Position numbers and translations under genes: made by a program
In this document: in pieces, positions 1 through 11,012 of the stretch
How positions within the stretch are numbered: position 1 is the stretch's first letter
Layout of the letters: each line of letters opens with the position of its first letter
Origin: Pleurostoma richardsiae
Taxonomy: Eukaryota; Ascomycota; Sordariomycetes; Calosphaeriales; Pleurostomataceae
DNA length: 64,000 nt
NCBI GenBank assembly: GCA_030052745.1
Contig: JANBVO010000076.1
Location: forward strand, 21,253-85,252
Reading direction: 5' to 3'
The notes under the pieces: model-generated
Seen by the model: only the letters and a program-made list of their open reading frames with translations
What the model was told of the DNA's origin: nothing
Database searches by the model: none

Positions 1-1140
1 CAGGTTAGTCTAGGCAAAGGTGTAGAACGCCTGTAAAACGAAGATGCAAGTCAGCATGAGTATGCCCGCCGTGAGCGAGTCGTGCTCAATATACTGCTCT
101 AAGGCAATTGCCCAGACACTGAACGTGACAAGAGTGCCTGAAAAGCCGGTGATGAAGAAGAATCGCCTCTTGAATCGATCAATTATGAGGGTAATGGTGA
201 TGGCTACTATGTAGCGACAGCGTAACCATTGCGTTGATAAGAGTGATTTCGGATTGTTTCTCGATGCCCGTCTTCTTCAGGATCTGCGTGAGATAGTTCG
301 ATACGAGTGGTTTACGGAACGAAGACTGAAAACAGCAGTGGCAAAACAGGGATCGGTCCGCTTGAGGTTGTGAACGGACAAGAATTCCTTTACATCATAT
401 TGGCCTCGGCCTCCTCAACGATGACCTGCTGGATTTCCGCGCATTTGAAGTCTACAAATTCGGAATTGGGGTTATCTTCACCGCGGTACTTGACGAGGAT
501 ATCCCTTGCCTCCTGACGGCGTCCGTAGGGTTAAAGCGAGCGCGACGATTCCAGGCAAATGAAGATCAGAGAGCCCTGGTAGGCTGAAGAAAGGGGCTGG
601 ATCGGTGTCGGAAGCCGATCAATGTCGGAAGCCTCCACGGCCACTGACTGTCGGGCCGATAGCATCCATACGTGGCCCAAGCGTCGATAACATAGCCAAG
701 AACAATGAAGGTGTTGTAGAATGTCGTAATCTGAACGTGCTCCTTCAGGTGGCTGAGGCCGCGATAAGCACCGGCGCGTACATATGGATCACCGAGGAGC
801 CAACACGGAGGACGAGCTTACCTCCGATGTACATGCTCAGAGAGGTTACGAAGAATTCGAGCAGGACACCGGCGATGATGACGATCGAACCCCATGAGGG
901 ACGTCCGAAAACGTCCCTAATAAGGGTCTTATGACTATGATGGGATCCGTTTAGTCGAGACTGACCGCGGACCAATCCTCTATCATTCTCTTTATCAATG
1001 CCGCCGGGCGTTACTCTATCCTTCGGTTCCGGAGTATGAGAAAGAGCCCCCTGACAGTCGCGTTTCTCGGCCTGATTATACGGCTCGGCATTCACGTCTT
1101 TGGTGGCTGTTGCCTGTGTCACCTCTTCTAATACCGGCAT
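1..1140 (-). pseudogene. Broken MFS sugar transporter (lactose-permease/hexose-transporter type), runs off left edge
   Basis: Reading leftwards from about 1140, pieces of a sugar porter appear in order but in different frames. There is an N-terminal cytoplasmic part ending in the first membrane stretch (about 745-1140), then a piece containing YNTFIVLGYVIDAW. Next is the loop motif YGRRQEARDILVKY near 430-530, and then helix pieces at 1-300 including LIIDRFKRRFFFITGF. Frames change several times, and one in-frame TAG replaces the Trp expected in AFYTFAWTNL. The order and motifs match the intact transporter at 9282-11012, so this is a decayed relative. The C-terminus lies beyond the window. 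No single coding frame survives, so it cannot make a transporter. The sugar-porter assignment is fairly sure; the original substrate is unknown. Confidence 0.7.
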
Positions 1141-3396
1141 CAGCCAAGGGATATCACAATGGTCTGTGCCGTGCCACTGAGCTGGTCATTTCCCTTTCCT
1201 TGGTAGGCGCCCCTTATCTCTTCCTTATATCAGTCCTTTTCAGCTTCGTTACATATTGGCTGTCCAACTTCCGACCGACTGCAGAGTCCTTTTTTGTTTG
1301 GATTCTGTGGCTGTTCTTCAACTTGCTTACGGCTGAGAGCCTCGTCGTATCTGTGACGAACCTCTTTCCTACATTTGTTATCGCCCCCACCCTTGTCGCC
1401 TTCGCTAACGGCTTGTGGATGAAGGTCGAGAGATCCATAGTACCTCCGACAAGACTGAATGGCTTCTATCGGTACGTCTTTCACTGCTGGGATTACCAGA
1501 AATACGTGTTCCAAAACATGATAGTCAATGAATTCACTCGCCGCGTCTACTCGTGTCGCAACACCTGCGAGTGTATGTAGGTCACGGAGCTCGCCGACCG
1601 GTGCGAAATCGCCGGCCAGGTGGTACTAGACCAGTAGGGCTGCATGCCTGACCACATGGGTCAAGATGATGGGATTATGATTGGTATCGTCGTCGGGTAT
1701 CAGATTGCGTCATGGATCGTCCTGAGGCTGAGGCTATGACACCGTAAGAAGCCAGGGATAGCGCTTCGTGGCCATGAGTCATCGACGGAGGTTTATGCAT
1801 TGTTTGTCATTAACAGTCCGACGATTCCTCCTTCTGTATATGGTACATCGTATTATCTTATTACCTTAATGTATGTAGTGCAACTGTGCAAGCCTGGGAA
1901 GGTTCTAATTATTACATTCTTCGAGAGCACAGTGATAGTCTTATAGTAAATGCTGATGAGCTCTCGCGCGGGTGGTTGCCTGGTTGCGATCATGGCTGCT
2001 ATGTTTCTCATCAGAAGCGCAATGATAAGATATGTAGGCCTTACTAACAAGCTCAGAGAGTGTCGTTCCTGCTGAATACCTAATGCGGAGAAAGAGGTCT
2101 CGAGCTAGTCCAGGTCACCACCCTAGAGGCACCCCCGAACCGGAAAGAAATGCCGGCGGAGGCAGTCTGTCGATCATCGGGCATCGACGTTACGCTCGCC
2201 CTTCGTACTGGCACTCGGCGCTCAACACTATGGTCTCAGTTCGCGAACCTTACAGGACGCCTCCTGTACTAATGACACCGCTCGTCTCTCTATCGAGGTT
2301 GAAACAGTTCTAGCCCCTGTTCGACACGAGCCAGGTAACATCTCAGAGACGTCTCGGACGCCGTCTACCACCCATGGATTTATGGTAGCTGCCCAGTATC
2401 AAGAGTGGCGGCTCTAGAGCTTCTTGATATGGACCACAATCGGGAGTGAGATATCCTACAATGTGGAGATCACCTTATCATGTGTGTCCGGATGCGTCTG
2501 CCTGCCGAAGAAAGCTGTCCGGATTGTGATGTTGGCGCGTCCTCTCGGCAATCATCTCTAGCTGCTCGAGGCTGAGTGTTAATATCCGGTCGGCACACAG
2601 GATTTTGAGCGTTCTCTTGGCACCCTCGAGCAGGTGGTAATCGACGATGTACTGATAGCTTTGTGTCGACAAAGCGCTTCTAGAAGACATTGTAGTCGCT
2701 CTCGAGGATATCCTCGCGTACACTAGCTGCCTGTTATCCCTTGTTGGTATGCATTCCGATCTGGTCGAGGGGGATAAGCTTTCTATTGTTCATATAATCC
2801 ACTAAGACGGCCATGGTTTCCATAGTCTTAATTATCCGCTACTAACGCTTCTTCTGGGATGTTGCGTTGAAGTAATTGTTTAAAGTGGTAGCCTTGCTAG
2901 TTAATGCGCTCGATCCTTGTTCCATGACGCGTTCCTGGAGTGCGTTAATCTGGTCAGGACATAATTGGCGCGTGGCTGACAAAGGTCCTCTAGGTGGCTG
3001 AGGGGATAACTAATTAGCCAAAGGCAGAACGCTGCCTCGTCGATGCGGACATGACTAAAAGTAGCACGTCCGACCGCTTTAGCCCGGCCCTGAAGCTTGA
3101 CCAGAAGTAGCAGCTCCGCTCCCGCAGCCCCCACCTTGTGCTGTGATGTCAGGTGGAGATACTAACATCCGTAAGTCCACGGACTATTGCTCGCGAAGAA
3201 ACTCGGCCTGTAAACTCAATCAGAGACGCCGAAACCTGCACGGATAGAGCTTTAAAAACAATGGATGCTCTCGTTCTTCCTTCTAACGTGCTTTCCCTAT
3301 CGGACTTGACACGATTCCATCGCCGGAGACAGTCATACGATCAGGATTGCTTTCAAGCAAGAATTCGTCCCGCGTAACCTTCAACCCCAACTAACC
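1141..3396. other. Decayed DNA with short coding-like fragments, no intact gene
   Basis: No full gene can be read here. Short coding-like pieces occur, for example around 2478-2723 and 2901-3134 on the minus strand (containing HLLEGAKRTLKILCAD) and 2090-2260 on the plus strand. Each is cut by stops and frame changes and none could be assigned to a family. The stretch lies between a dead transporter and the first intact gene of the sugar cluster, so it is probably more debris. It also holds the promoter of the dehydrogenase gene that starts at 3397. Confidence 0.4.
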
Positions 3397-4645
3397 ATGG
3401 CATCGACTACTCCCTATACCTTGAGGTGGGGTATCATGGCCACTGGCGGCATTGCGCACTGTAAGTCCCAAGGCCGAATCTCTACGTGGGCCGAGCCGTC
3501 GCGACCATGCCGCTTCCTGACAAAAGATAGGCTTTGGCAAGGATCTTCTCCTCGACCCGGCAACCCGAGACGTGCACGACGTGCGTCACGAGGTCTCGGC
3601 TGCGGCCGCGTCTGACTCCGAGGACAAAGCCGCAGACTTCCTCCGTGAGATCGGAGCTCCCAGCACCGCCAAGGCATTCGGCTCGTACAGCGAACTGGTT
3701 GCGGACCCGAACGTCGATATCATCTACATAGCGACCCCCAATAGCCATCATTTCCAGAATGCCATGTTGGCCCTCGAGGCGGGCAAGCCAGTGCTTTGCG
3801 AGAAATCGCTCACGGTGACCAGTGCCCAGGCGCACAAGCTGATCGAGATGGCCAGGGCGAAGAAGCTCTTCTTCATGGAAGGCGTGTGGATCAGGTTCTT
3901 CCCCATCAGCATCAAGATCCGCGAACTGATCGAGGCCGGCACCATCGGAACCGTCTTCCGTGTCATTGCTGACAACTCCTTCGGCACGGATAAGCCGGAT
4001 GGTACGGTCGACTGGCCCGACTCCCACCGGATGGTCAACCCGGACCTGGCTGGTGGCGCGTTGCTGGACCTGGGTATCTACAGCCTGACTTGGATCTTCC
4101 AAGCTCTATATCACGTGCAGCCGGAAGCGGAGAAGGAGGCGCCCAACGTGCTGGCTGCCATCAACAAGTACCATACTGGTGCCGACGAGACGACCAGCAT
4201 CATCCTGCAGTTTCCCAAGCACAAGAGCCATGGAATCTGCCTCACTTCCCTTCGCGTCGCGACCAATGTCGACGGCATGAACACCGTGGGGGCTGCCGTC
4301 CGGATCCAGGGATCACATGGTGAGATCCAGGTCATGGACCCTGTATACCGACCGGTGCAGTACAAGGTGATCCAGAAGGATGGCGGTGGAAAGGCCGAGG
4401 TGGTCAATTACGCGATCCCGACGGATGAGAGCAACTGGGGTCATGGCATGTTCTGGGAGGCAGACGAGTGTGCTCGATGCATAAGAGATGGCAAGCTGGA
4501 GAGCAAGACCATACCTTGGAGCGAAAGCCTCGTGATCATGGAGACCATGGATTCGACCCTCAAACAGGGGGGCGTCGTGTATCCCGAGCTGATCACTACG
4601 GATGTTTTCGATCCCAAGAGCTCATTGAACACAGGCCACAGGTGA
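3397..4645 (+). CDS. Gfo/Idh/MocA-family NAD(P)-dependent sugar dehydrogenase (D-xylose dehydrogenase / dihydrodiol dehydrogenase type)
   Basis: Two exons, 3397-3460 and 3531-4645, joined by a 70-bp GTAAGT...TAG intron, give about 392 residues. The first exon supplies the Rossmann start WGIMATGGIA, which is lost if translation is begun at internal Met codons. The second has the DPNVDIIYIATPNSHH stretch and the family's EK dipeptide (VLCEKSLTV) carrying the conserved lysine, followed by the GGALLDLGIY region of the C-terminal sheet domain. Characterised fungal and animal relatives oxidise aldoses such as D-xylose or trans-dihydrodiols with NADP. There is no signal peptide, so it should be cytosolic. 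It lies upstream of, and in the same direction as, the DUF5107 gene, and is a plausible enzyme for a sugar released by the GH2 enzyme. The family is sure; the substrate is inferred. Confidence 0.88.
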
Positions 4646-5601
4646 GATCGGAGGGGGGTGGTGCCTCATACACTGCTCGGGTATCAAGATCTATCTCAGT
4701 CTCTTGCGTAGGATGATCTCCCAGCTCAGCGCTGTGATCCTTCCAATGAAAAGTCCATCCACTCAATGCCAACTTGCCTATGCGATGCACGTTCTGAACC
4801 TCCAGGCGACGGCGATGAGAACTCTCGTCAGCATTTGTGTGCTGACGGTGCTTGTTACAGCTCCCGAGGGCTGAGAGGTGGTTATGTCCTTCCAGCCGCA
4901 GTATTGCCAGCTGAGTGCTTCGACCTATGGCCGTATTGGATACTGGCAGCAGTTGACGAGGAGAGCGAGTCGTCCCTCGGCTTCGAAAGTCTCGCGCGCG
5001 TCAATGTCGGCAATCACCATTGGGTTCACGCAGCCACCGGCAACACGCTATTGATCCGTCAGACGTCTTGTCGCGACGGGAAGGCTACTGTCAGGTCACC
5101 GCTAACAATCTTCACGTCAGGCGCGGAAAAGCCGGGCTGTATCCGCCGTAGCGTTCAAGCTTCTCCGTCTCTTTTTCCGCTTCCGTCCCATCATCCGCTC
5201 CCGCCGCGTCAACCTGAGAGAACCCCCACATTTGGCATCCGCGCACTTCCTGTGACCAGAAGCATGGCCGTCGGGTCAGGGCCGTCGCTGAATTTTCAGA
5301 TTAGTCTCATGATGGCCTGAGGTTCGTTTGGGTCAAACTGCTTGTACAGCCGCCTGGCTCTCGTCTAAAATGGGTGGACCGCACAGTCGGTCAGGTTCTC
5401 GGTCAAACTCGATGCGACGGAAGGAAAAGAACACGGGCGGAGAATGGCGCTCATGCTTCCGACTGATGCGCTTTTAGCCACAGCTCTGGATGTTTCTATC
5501 ACCCGTATATACTAATATGCGAGTCCTGTCGACCCGGTGCGGGCTGTAGTCCCGCTGCCCTGTCAAAGCATGTCATCGACAATTCCGTAATAGACGCAAT
5601 C
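4646..5601. promoter_or_regulatory. Intergenic region; promoter of the DUF5107 gene with TATA-like element
   Basis: No convincing gene is present; a 184-codon open frame at 4766-5320 has no family features. A TATA-like stretch GTATATACTAATATG at 5505-5519 lies roughly 85-95 bases before the ATG at 5602, a normal spacing for a fungal promoter. The ATG has A at -3. No specific operator was identified, although CGG/CCG triplets of the kind used by Zn2Cys6 regulators are scattered through the region. Confidence 0.45.
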
Positions 5602-8600
5602 ATGAAGCACGTGAACGGACAAGTGGAAGTATGGCATGAAGACGTGGTGCTTCCGACTTATGAGGTGGGCACCGCCGACAAGAACCCCATATTCCTAGAG
5701 AAGCGCGTTTACCAGGGCAGCTCGGGCAAAGTCTATCCCTACCCGGTCATCGACAAGATCTACGATGAGAAGAAGGATAAGACGTATCGTGCGGTCTTCT
5801 TGGAGAATGACTATCTGCGATTGATGATCCTGCCGGAGCTTGGAGGGCGAATCCAGCGCGCCTACGACAAAACGAACGGCTACGACTTTGTCTACTACAA
5901 CGAAGTCATTAAGCCCGCCCTGGTGGGCTTGTTGGGACCGTGGATCAGCGGCGGGATCGAGTTCAACTGGCCACAGCATCACCGCCCCTCAACGTACTTG
6001 CCCGTCGACCATGCCGTGCTCGCAAACGCGGACGGGAGCAAGACGGTCCAGGTAAACGAGACGGACAAGATCAACGGAACCAAGGCGGTAGCCGGCTTCA
6101 CGCTGTACCCAGACCGTGCTTACCTCGAGATCAAGGGCCAGCTATACAACCCGACGGAACTTCCGCAGACGTTTTTGTGGTGGGCGAATCCGGCCGTCGC
6201 CGTGAACGACAACACGCAGTCCATCTTTCCGCCAGATGTGCATGCGGTCATGGATCACGGCAAGCGCGGCGTCTCGCGGTTCCCCATTGCCACGGGTACC
6301 TACTACAAGCACGACTACAGCGCGGGCGTTGACATCTCACGCTACAAGAACATTCCCGTCCCGACATCCTACATGGCGTACCGCTCCGACTATGACTTCG
6401 TGGGCGGCTACGACTACGGTGTAGATGCCGGTATTCTCCACATCGCTGACCACCATATATCTCCCGGTAAGAAGCAATGGACGTGGGGCAGTGGCGATTT
6501 CGGCAAGGCGTGGGACCGCAACCTGACCGACAAGAACGGACCGTATATCGAGCTCATGACCGGCGTCTACACGGACAATCAGCCCGACTTTACCTGGCTC
6601 AAACCGTTTGAGGAAAAGTCCTTCGCTCAGTACTTTATGCCGTACAAGAAGGTGGCGAACGTCAAGAACGCCAGCACGGAGGTTCTCCTCAACCTAGAGA
6701 AGACCGGTGATGCGGCAAAGCTGTGTGTGTACGCCACCGCCGTCTACGAAGACGCCAATGTGACGCTGCGGAGCGGCGACTCTGTGTTATTTGAGACCGT
6801 GATGAAGCTCTCTCCAAACGACATCCTCACCGAGACGGTTCCCGCACCCGGGACGAGGGAGGAGGATCTGACGTTGTCGGTATGTGATCAGACTGGTCGC
6901 TTGATCCTAAGCTACAGGCCCGCGCCGAAGAAGATCGAGAAGATCCCGGAGGCTGCACAGCCTGCCAAGGACCCCAAGGACCTGAATTCCCTGGAGGAGT
7001 TGTATTTGACGGGGTTGCACATCGAGCAGTACCGGCACGCGACTTTCGAGCCGGACCCTTATTACATCGAGGGCCTCAAGCGCGACCCCGGCGAGAGCCG
7101 CCTCAACAATGCCTACGGAATGCTGCTCTTCCGCCGTGGTCTTTTCCTGGAAAGCGAACCTTACTTCCGCAAGGCTGTGGAACGACTAATGTGGAAGAAC
7201 CCGAACCCATACGACAGCGAAGCTTTCTACAATCTCGGACTGAGCTTGCTATACCAGAGTCGGTTCAACGAGGCGTTTGACTCGTTCTACAAGGCGACGT
7301 GGACGAGCGGCCAGCAAGAAATGTCCTTCTACTTCCTGGCGGGCATTGCCGCCCACGAGGGCCACTGGGAAGAGGCCCTGGCGCTTGTGGGTCGCTCGCT
7401 CGTCAAGAACTCTCACAACATCAAGGCCAGAGGGCTGCGGGCAGTCATCCTCCGCAGGCTGGGCAGGAAACAGGAGGCGGAGCAGTACTTAACAGAGAAT
7501 ATTTCCGTGGACCAATTCGACTATCTGTCCCGCCTGGAGCTGGCACGCGATGATAGTTCGTGCCTCGAGGAAACGTTAACCCTCATCCGTGACGAGCCTG
7601 CGACCTTCATCTCCGTAGCTATCGATTACGCCTCTTGGGGGCTATACACGCAGGCGATCGAAACCCTTCACTTGACCTCATCCAAGTTTCCTCTTCTCGC
7701 GTATTACGAAGCGTACTGCCACGGCCTGAACGGCGACAAGGAAGCAAGTAAGCGCTCTTTGGCAGACGCAGCGGCCCGCGATTCGCGTTACTGCTTCCCG
7801 AACAGACTTATGGACATCAAGGTTCTGGAATACGCCATTCAGGAGAACCAGTCGGACGCGAAAGCGCCTTACTATCTGGGAAATCTTTTGTACGACAAGA
7901 AGCAGTATGCCAGGGCACGCAGCCTGTGGGAGGCGTCTGTCGGCATCGACGCCAACTTCCCCACGGCATGGCGCAATCTGTCGCTGGCCTACTACAACAA
8001 AGACCGTGACCCGGGGAAGTCACAGACGGCTCTGGAGAAAGCATTTGCTCTTGACCAAGACGATGCACGTGTCTTCTCGGAACTCGACCAGCTCTACAAG
8101 AAACGCGGCGTCGCGCCGGCCGAGCGTATCGTGTTCTTCGACGCGCATCCGGATCTGTTCGCGCGACGTGACGACCTCGTGGTCGAATACGTCACGCTGC
8201 TCAATCTGCTGGGGCGCCACGAAGAGGCCTATCGGCGGGTTATGAGCCACAGGTTCCACCCCTGGGAAGGAGGTGAGGGCAAGGTGACCTCGCAATACAC
8301 CCTGGCCCTAGTGGAGCTCGCACGCAAAGCGCTTGCCGAGCGCGAGGCCGAAAAGGCGGAAGAGTTGCTGCTTAAGGCGCTTAGCTTTCCCGAGAACCTG
8401 GGCGAGGGCTGGCTGGAGGGCGCGAATGAAAACAACGTTCACTACTATCTCGGGTGCGCGCAAGAGGCGCTGGGCGACAGCGAAGCCGCAAGGCAGAGCT
8501 GGGCGCGCGCCTCGACCGGGGAGCAAGAGCCCGTGGGCGCGATGTTCTACAACGACCAGCCGCCCGACATGATTTTCTACCAGGGCCTTGCGCTGCAGAA

Positions 8601-8898
8601 GCTGGGGCTGCCGGAGCAGGCACAGGGGCGTTTCCACAAGCTCGTTGATTACGGGGAGACGCACATCTTTGACACCATGCGCATCGACTACTTCGCGGTG
8701 TCACTCCCTGATCTGCAGCTCTTCGACGAGGATCTGGATCTGCGCAATAAGGGCCACTGCCAGTATCTCATTGCTTTGGGGAGCTATGGCCTGGGCGATC
8801 GCCAGCGGGCAATAGCAGCCTGCGAAAAGACATTGGAGGTTGACCTAGCCCATATCGGGGCCACCTTGATGCGCAAGAATCTTGTTCTAGACAAATGA
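5602..8898 (+). CDS. DUF5107 / tetratricopeptide-repeat protein, 1,098 aa
   Basis: A single uninterrupted exon. Residues about 1-330 form a DUF5107 domain, with motifs such as LPELGGRIQRAYDK and WISGGIEFNWPQHH. That domain resembles the galactose-mutarotase-like beta-sandwich used by carbohydrate-active proteins. From about residue 470 to the end there are many 34-residue TPR-like helical repeats, with recurring alanine, tyrosine and glycine spacing such as YYLGNLLYDKKQYARA. No signal peptide or membrane segment is visible, so it should be cytosolic. In bacteria this architecture is often found beside glycosidases and sugar permeases. Here it sits between a sugar dehydrogenase and an MFS permease, close to a GH2 enzyme. 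It may bind, isomerise or cleave a sugar, but the activity is not established from sequence. The domain call is sure. Confidence 0.88.
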   Translation: MKHVNGQVEVWHEDVVLPTYEVGTADKNPIFLEKRVYQGSSGKVYPYPVIDKIYDEKKDKTYRAVFLENDYLRLMILPELGGRIQRAYDKTNGYDFVYYNEVIKPALVGLLGPWISGGIEFNWPQHHRPSTYLPVDHAVLANADGSKTVQVNETDKINGTKAVAGFTLYPDRAYLEIKGQLYNPTELPQTFLWWANPAVAVNDNTQSIFPPDVHAVMDHGKRGVSRFPIATGTYYKHDYSAGVDISRYKNIPVPTSYMAYRSDYDFVGGYDYGVDAGILHIADHHISPGKKQWTWGSGDFGKAWDRNLTDKNGPYIELMTGVYTDNQPDFTWLKPFEEKSFAQYFMPYKKVANVKNASTEVLLNLEKTGDAAKLCVYATAVYEDANVTLRSGDSVLFETVMKLSPNDILTETVPAPGTREEDLTLSVCDQTGRLILSYRPAPKKIEKIPEAAQPAKDPKDLNSLEELYLTGLHIEQYRHATFEPDPYYIEGLKRDPGESRLNNAYGMLLFRRGLFLESEPYFRKAVERLMWKNPNPYDSEAFYNLGLSLLYQSRFNEAFDSFYKATWTSGQQEMSFYFLAGIAAHEGHWEEALALVGRSLVKNSHNIKARGLRAVILRRLGRKQEAEQYLTENISVDQFDYLSRLELARDDSSCLEETLTLIRDEPATFISVAIDYASWGLYTQAIETLHLTSSKFPLLAYYEAYCHGLNGDKEASKRSLADAAARDSRYCFPNRLMDIKVLEYAIQENQSDAKAPYYLGNLLYDKKQYARARSLWEASVGIDANFPTAWRNLSLAYYNKDRDPGKSQTALEKAFALDQDDARVFSELDQLYKKRGVAPAERIVFFDAHPDLFARRDDLVVEYVTLLNLLGRHEEAYRRVMSHRFHPWEGGEGKVTSQYTLALVELARKALAEREAEKAEELLLKALSFPENLGEGWLEGANENNVHYYLGCAQEALGDSEAARQSWARASTGEQEPVGAMFYNDQPPDMIFYQGLALQKLGLPEQAQGRFHKLVDYGETHIFDTMRIDYFAVSLPDLQLFDEDLDLRNKGHCQYLIALGSYGLGDRQRAIAACEKTLEVDLAHIGATLMRKNLVLDK

Positions 8899-9281
8899 AG
8901 ACAGTGGAATATTCAGAAATGGGTCAGGAAGAGAGCTAAATAGTGGGTATCATTCTCAGACTGGAAAGTTAACATTGGTCGAGGTTGCGAGAGCGTGTTT
9001 AGCCACCATATAGTTCGATCCGGCGTTGTAGGATACACAACATCACGCCAACTCTCGATATTAGAGTGGAATATACAGTGCAACACGAGTGTATATCGTC
9101 TGGGAAACAAACAACTGAATGTCGTGAATTAACCCTATCATGTGAACACTGAAATCATTGTTCTAAATCTTGTTAACGTGCAGGAGGATTGCTTCTTTGA
9201 CATTTGGCTTTATTGGAGTAGGTATTGTCCCAAATCGATCCCACATCCGGGACTCCTCTTGCATTCGTCGCTCCAGAATGC
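8899..9281. other. Convergent intergenic gap
   Basis: The DUF5107 gene ends at 8898 and the transporter ends at 9282 on the opposite strand. The gap must hold both 3' ends. No gene, strong repeat or structured RNA is visible. Confidence 0.4.
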
Positions 9282-11012
9282 TCATCCCCGGCCCTTGAGA
9301 GTGGTGTTCAGGACCGTGTCGTGCATTCGCCCAGCCAGGGACTTCTTGACAGGGTGAGGATCGTCGAAGATTTCGTTGATCTCCTCTAGCGTGCGGCCCT
9401 GTTTTCCAGTCAGCTAACTTGAGAATTTTTCTCAGCCCGGAAAGAATGTTGATATACCTTAGTCTCTGGGAAGAACAAGTAGACAATGAAGACTTCGAAA
9501 CAGTCCCAGAAGATGAATACGAGGTAGTAATAGTAGCCAATGCTCCCAATAGCGACAGCAGTCGTGTACTGGCCGAGAATCCCGGCGGCGGAAGCCACAA
9601 TCTGGCCGACGGCATTTCCCTTGGCTCGAGTCTCCATCGTAAGGACCTCAGAGATGTAGAACGGTTGAAGAGGCGTGAGGCAGAAGGAGAAGATGACGCT
9701 GAAGAGATAGATGAAGAAGATTCCAGCGTTTCCGGCCGCCCGGTTTCCCGTCGTGATGGAGTCCTTCGATAGGCCAGTCACAATTGCAAGACATAAAGCG
9801 CAACCCGAAAACCCTGCAAGCATAAGCGGCCGACGGCCGACACGATCACTCAACATGGAACCGATAACTGCAGCGACCCACGAGACCACCGGATTCAGCG
9901 CGTTGAGAAGGAGCTGAGTGTGCGAACTTGTGATACCGGTCTCCTCGACAATGACGGGGAAGTAGTAACTCACGAGCGCGTTGCCCGAGTACTGGCCGAA
10001 CCAACCAAAGGCCACGACGCAGATAAGCCGCCTCCGAGCCGAAGGAGTGTTATAAAGGTCGCGGTAGTCCCACCAGCGCTTATCGGAGCCGTCAGACGAA
10101 ATCTGGGCGCGCATCTCCAGCAGCTGCAGCTGAACGTAAGGATCGCCCACCGCGCCGCCACTATGGTACTTCACCAGGATGGCCTCTGCCTCCTCATAGC
10201 GGTCGCGGGCCATGAGCCAACGGGGGCTCTCGGGACAGAAGAAGACACCGGAGCACACATAGACAGAGCTGACCATCTGAAGCCAGATTGGGAGGCGAAA
10301 CGCGATCTCGCCAGCCATGTACTGCGTGCCATAGGTGACCCAGGAGGCGATGATGCTTCCGATGAAGTAGTTCGTCTCCAAGAAACTCGACAGAGGCCCA
10401 CGGTAAGCCGGATGGGCCAGTTCTGTCACAAAGGTAATACCAGCGACGTTGAGGAACCCTTGGCCAAAGCCCACAACGAATCGCCCGCCTAGGAACATGC
10501 CCATGGAGATCGATGGCGCCATGATACAGCTGCCGCCGATGACGAGAAAGCCGCCGACGAACATACCCCATCGACGGCCGAAGTGGTCATTCACGGGCCC
10601 AGCGAAGGGCAGAGCCGCGAGGCAGCCTATGTTGTACATAGCAAAGACGAGGCCGGTTCCAGAACTCGCTGATTTTCTGTCATTGAGATGACTGCGGTCA
10701 GCGCTGGGGATGGGTGAGAAAGCGGGACACAGGACGGCACTTTCGCCAAACTTACAGCCCGAAGTAGTCGAGGTACTGGGGCATCGCGTTGATGCCTCCC
10801 ATGAGGGAGCTGTCGTATCCCTGGAGGATGATGCAGAAGTAGCCGACGGAGAGAACGAGGTACAGCCTGAGCATATGATATGCCCAGGGGTTGGGCTTGT
10901 TCTGCACGTCGCCAACGATCTGCAGGATCGCCTTCTCGTGGTCTTGGAAGTTGCCCTGAGAGGCAAGATCGACCTTGGTCTCCTCTGGAGCATCTTCTTT
11001 CGCCAACGACAT
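9282..11012 (-). CDS. MFS sugar transporter (lactose permease / hexose-transporter-like)
   Basis: Three exons on the minus strand, 11012-10756, 10691-9458 and 9398-9282, give 535 residues. Introns are 64 and 59 bp. The last exon is needed for the diagnostic sugar-porter tail: PETK is followed across the intron by GRTLEEINEIFDDP. Other signatures are the loop motifs NDHFGRRWG and SDRVGRRPLM after helices 2 and 8, PESPRWLM after helix 6, and an N-terminal QGYDSSLMGGINAMPQYLDYF stretch. About twelve membrane helices are expected, in the plasma membrane. Relatives import lactose, cellobiose or other oligosaccharides with protons. It reads towards the DUF5107 gene, and the GH2 gene lies upstream in the same direction, so import followed by intracellular hydrolysis is a reasonable model. 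Substrate is not defined. Confidence 0.9.

Noticed and set aside
1110-1580. 156-codon open frame on the plus strand
   Set aside because: Hydrophobic-looking, but it overlaps the dead transporter's start on the other strand and has no recognisable domain.
4766-5320. 184-codon open frame upstream of the DUF5107 gene
   Set aside because: No family motif, odd composition, and it occupies the expected promoter. Likely chance.
9005-9030. tRNA-like B-box (GTTCGATCC)
   Set aside because: No matching A-box at the right spacing and the ends do not pair as an acceptor stem.
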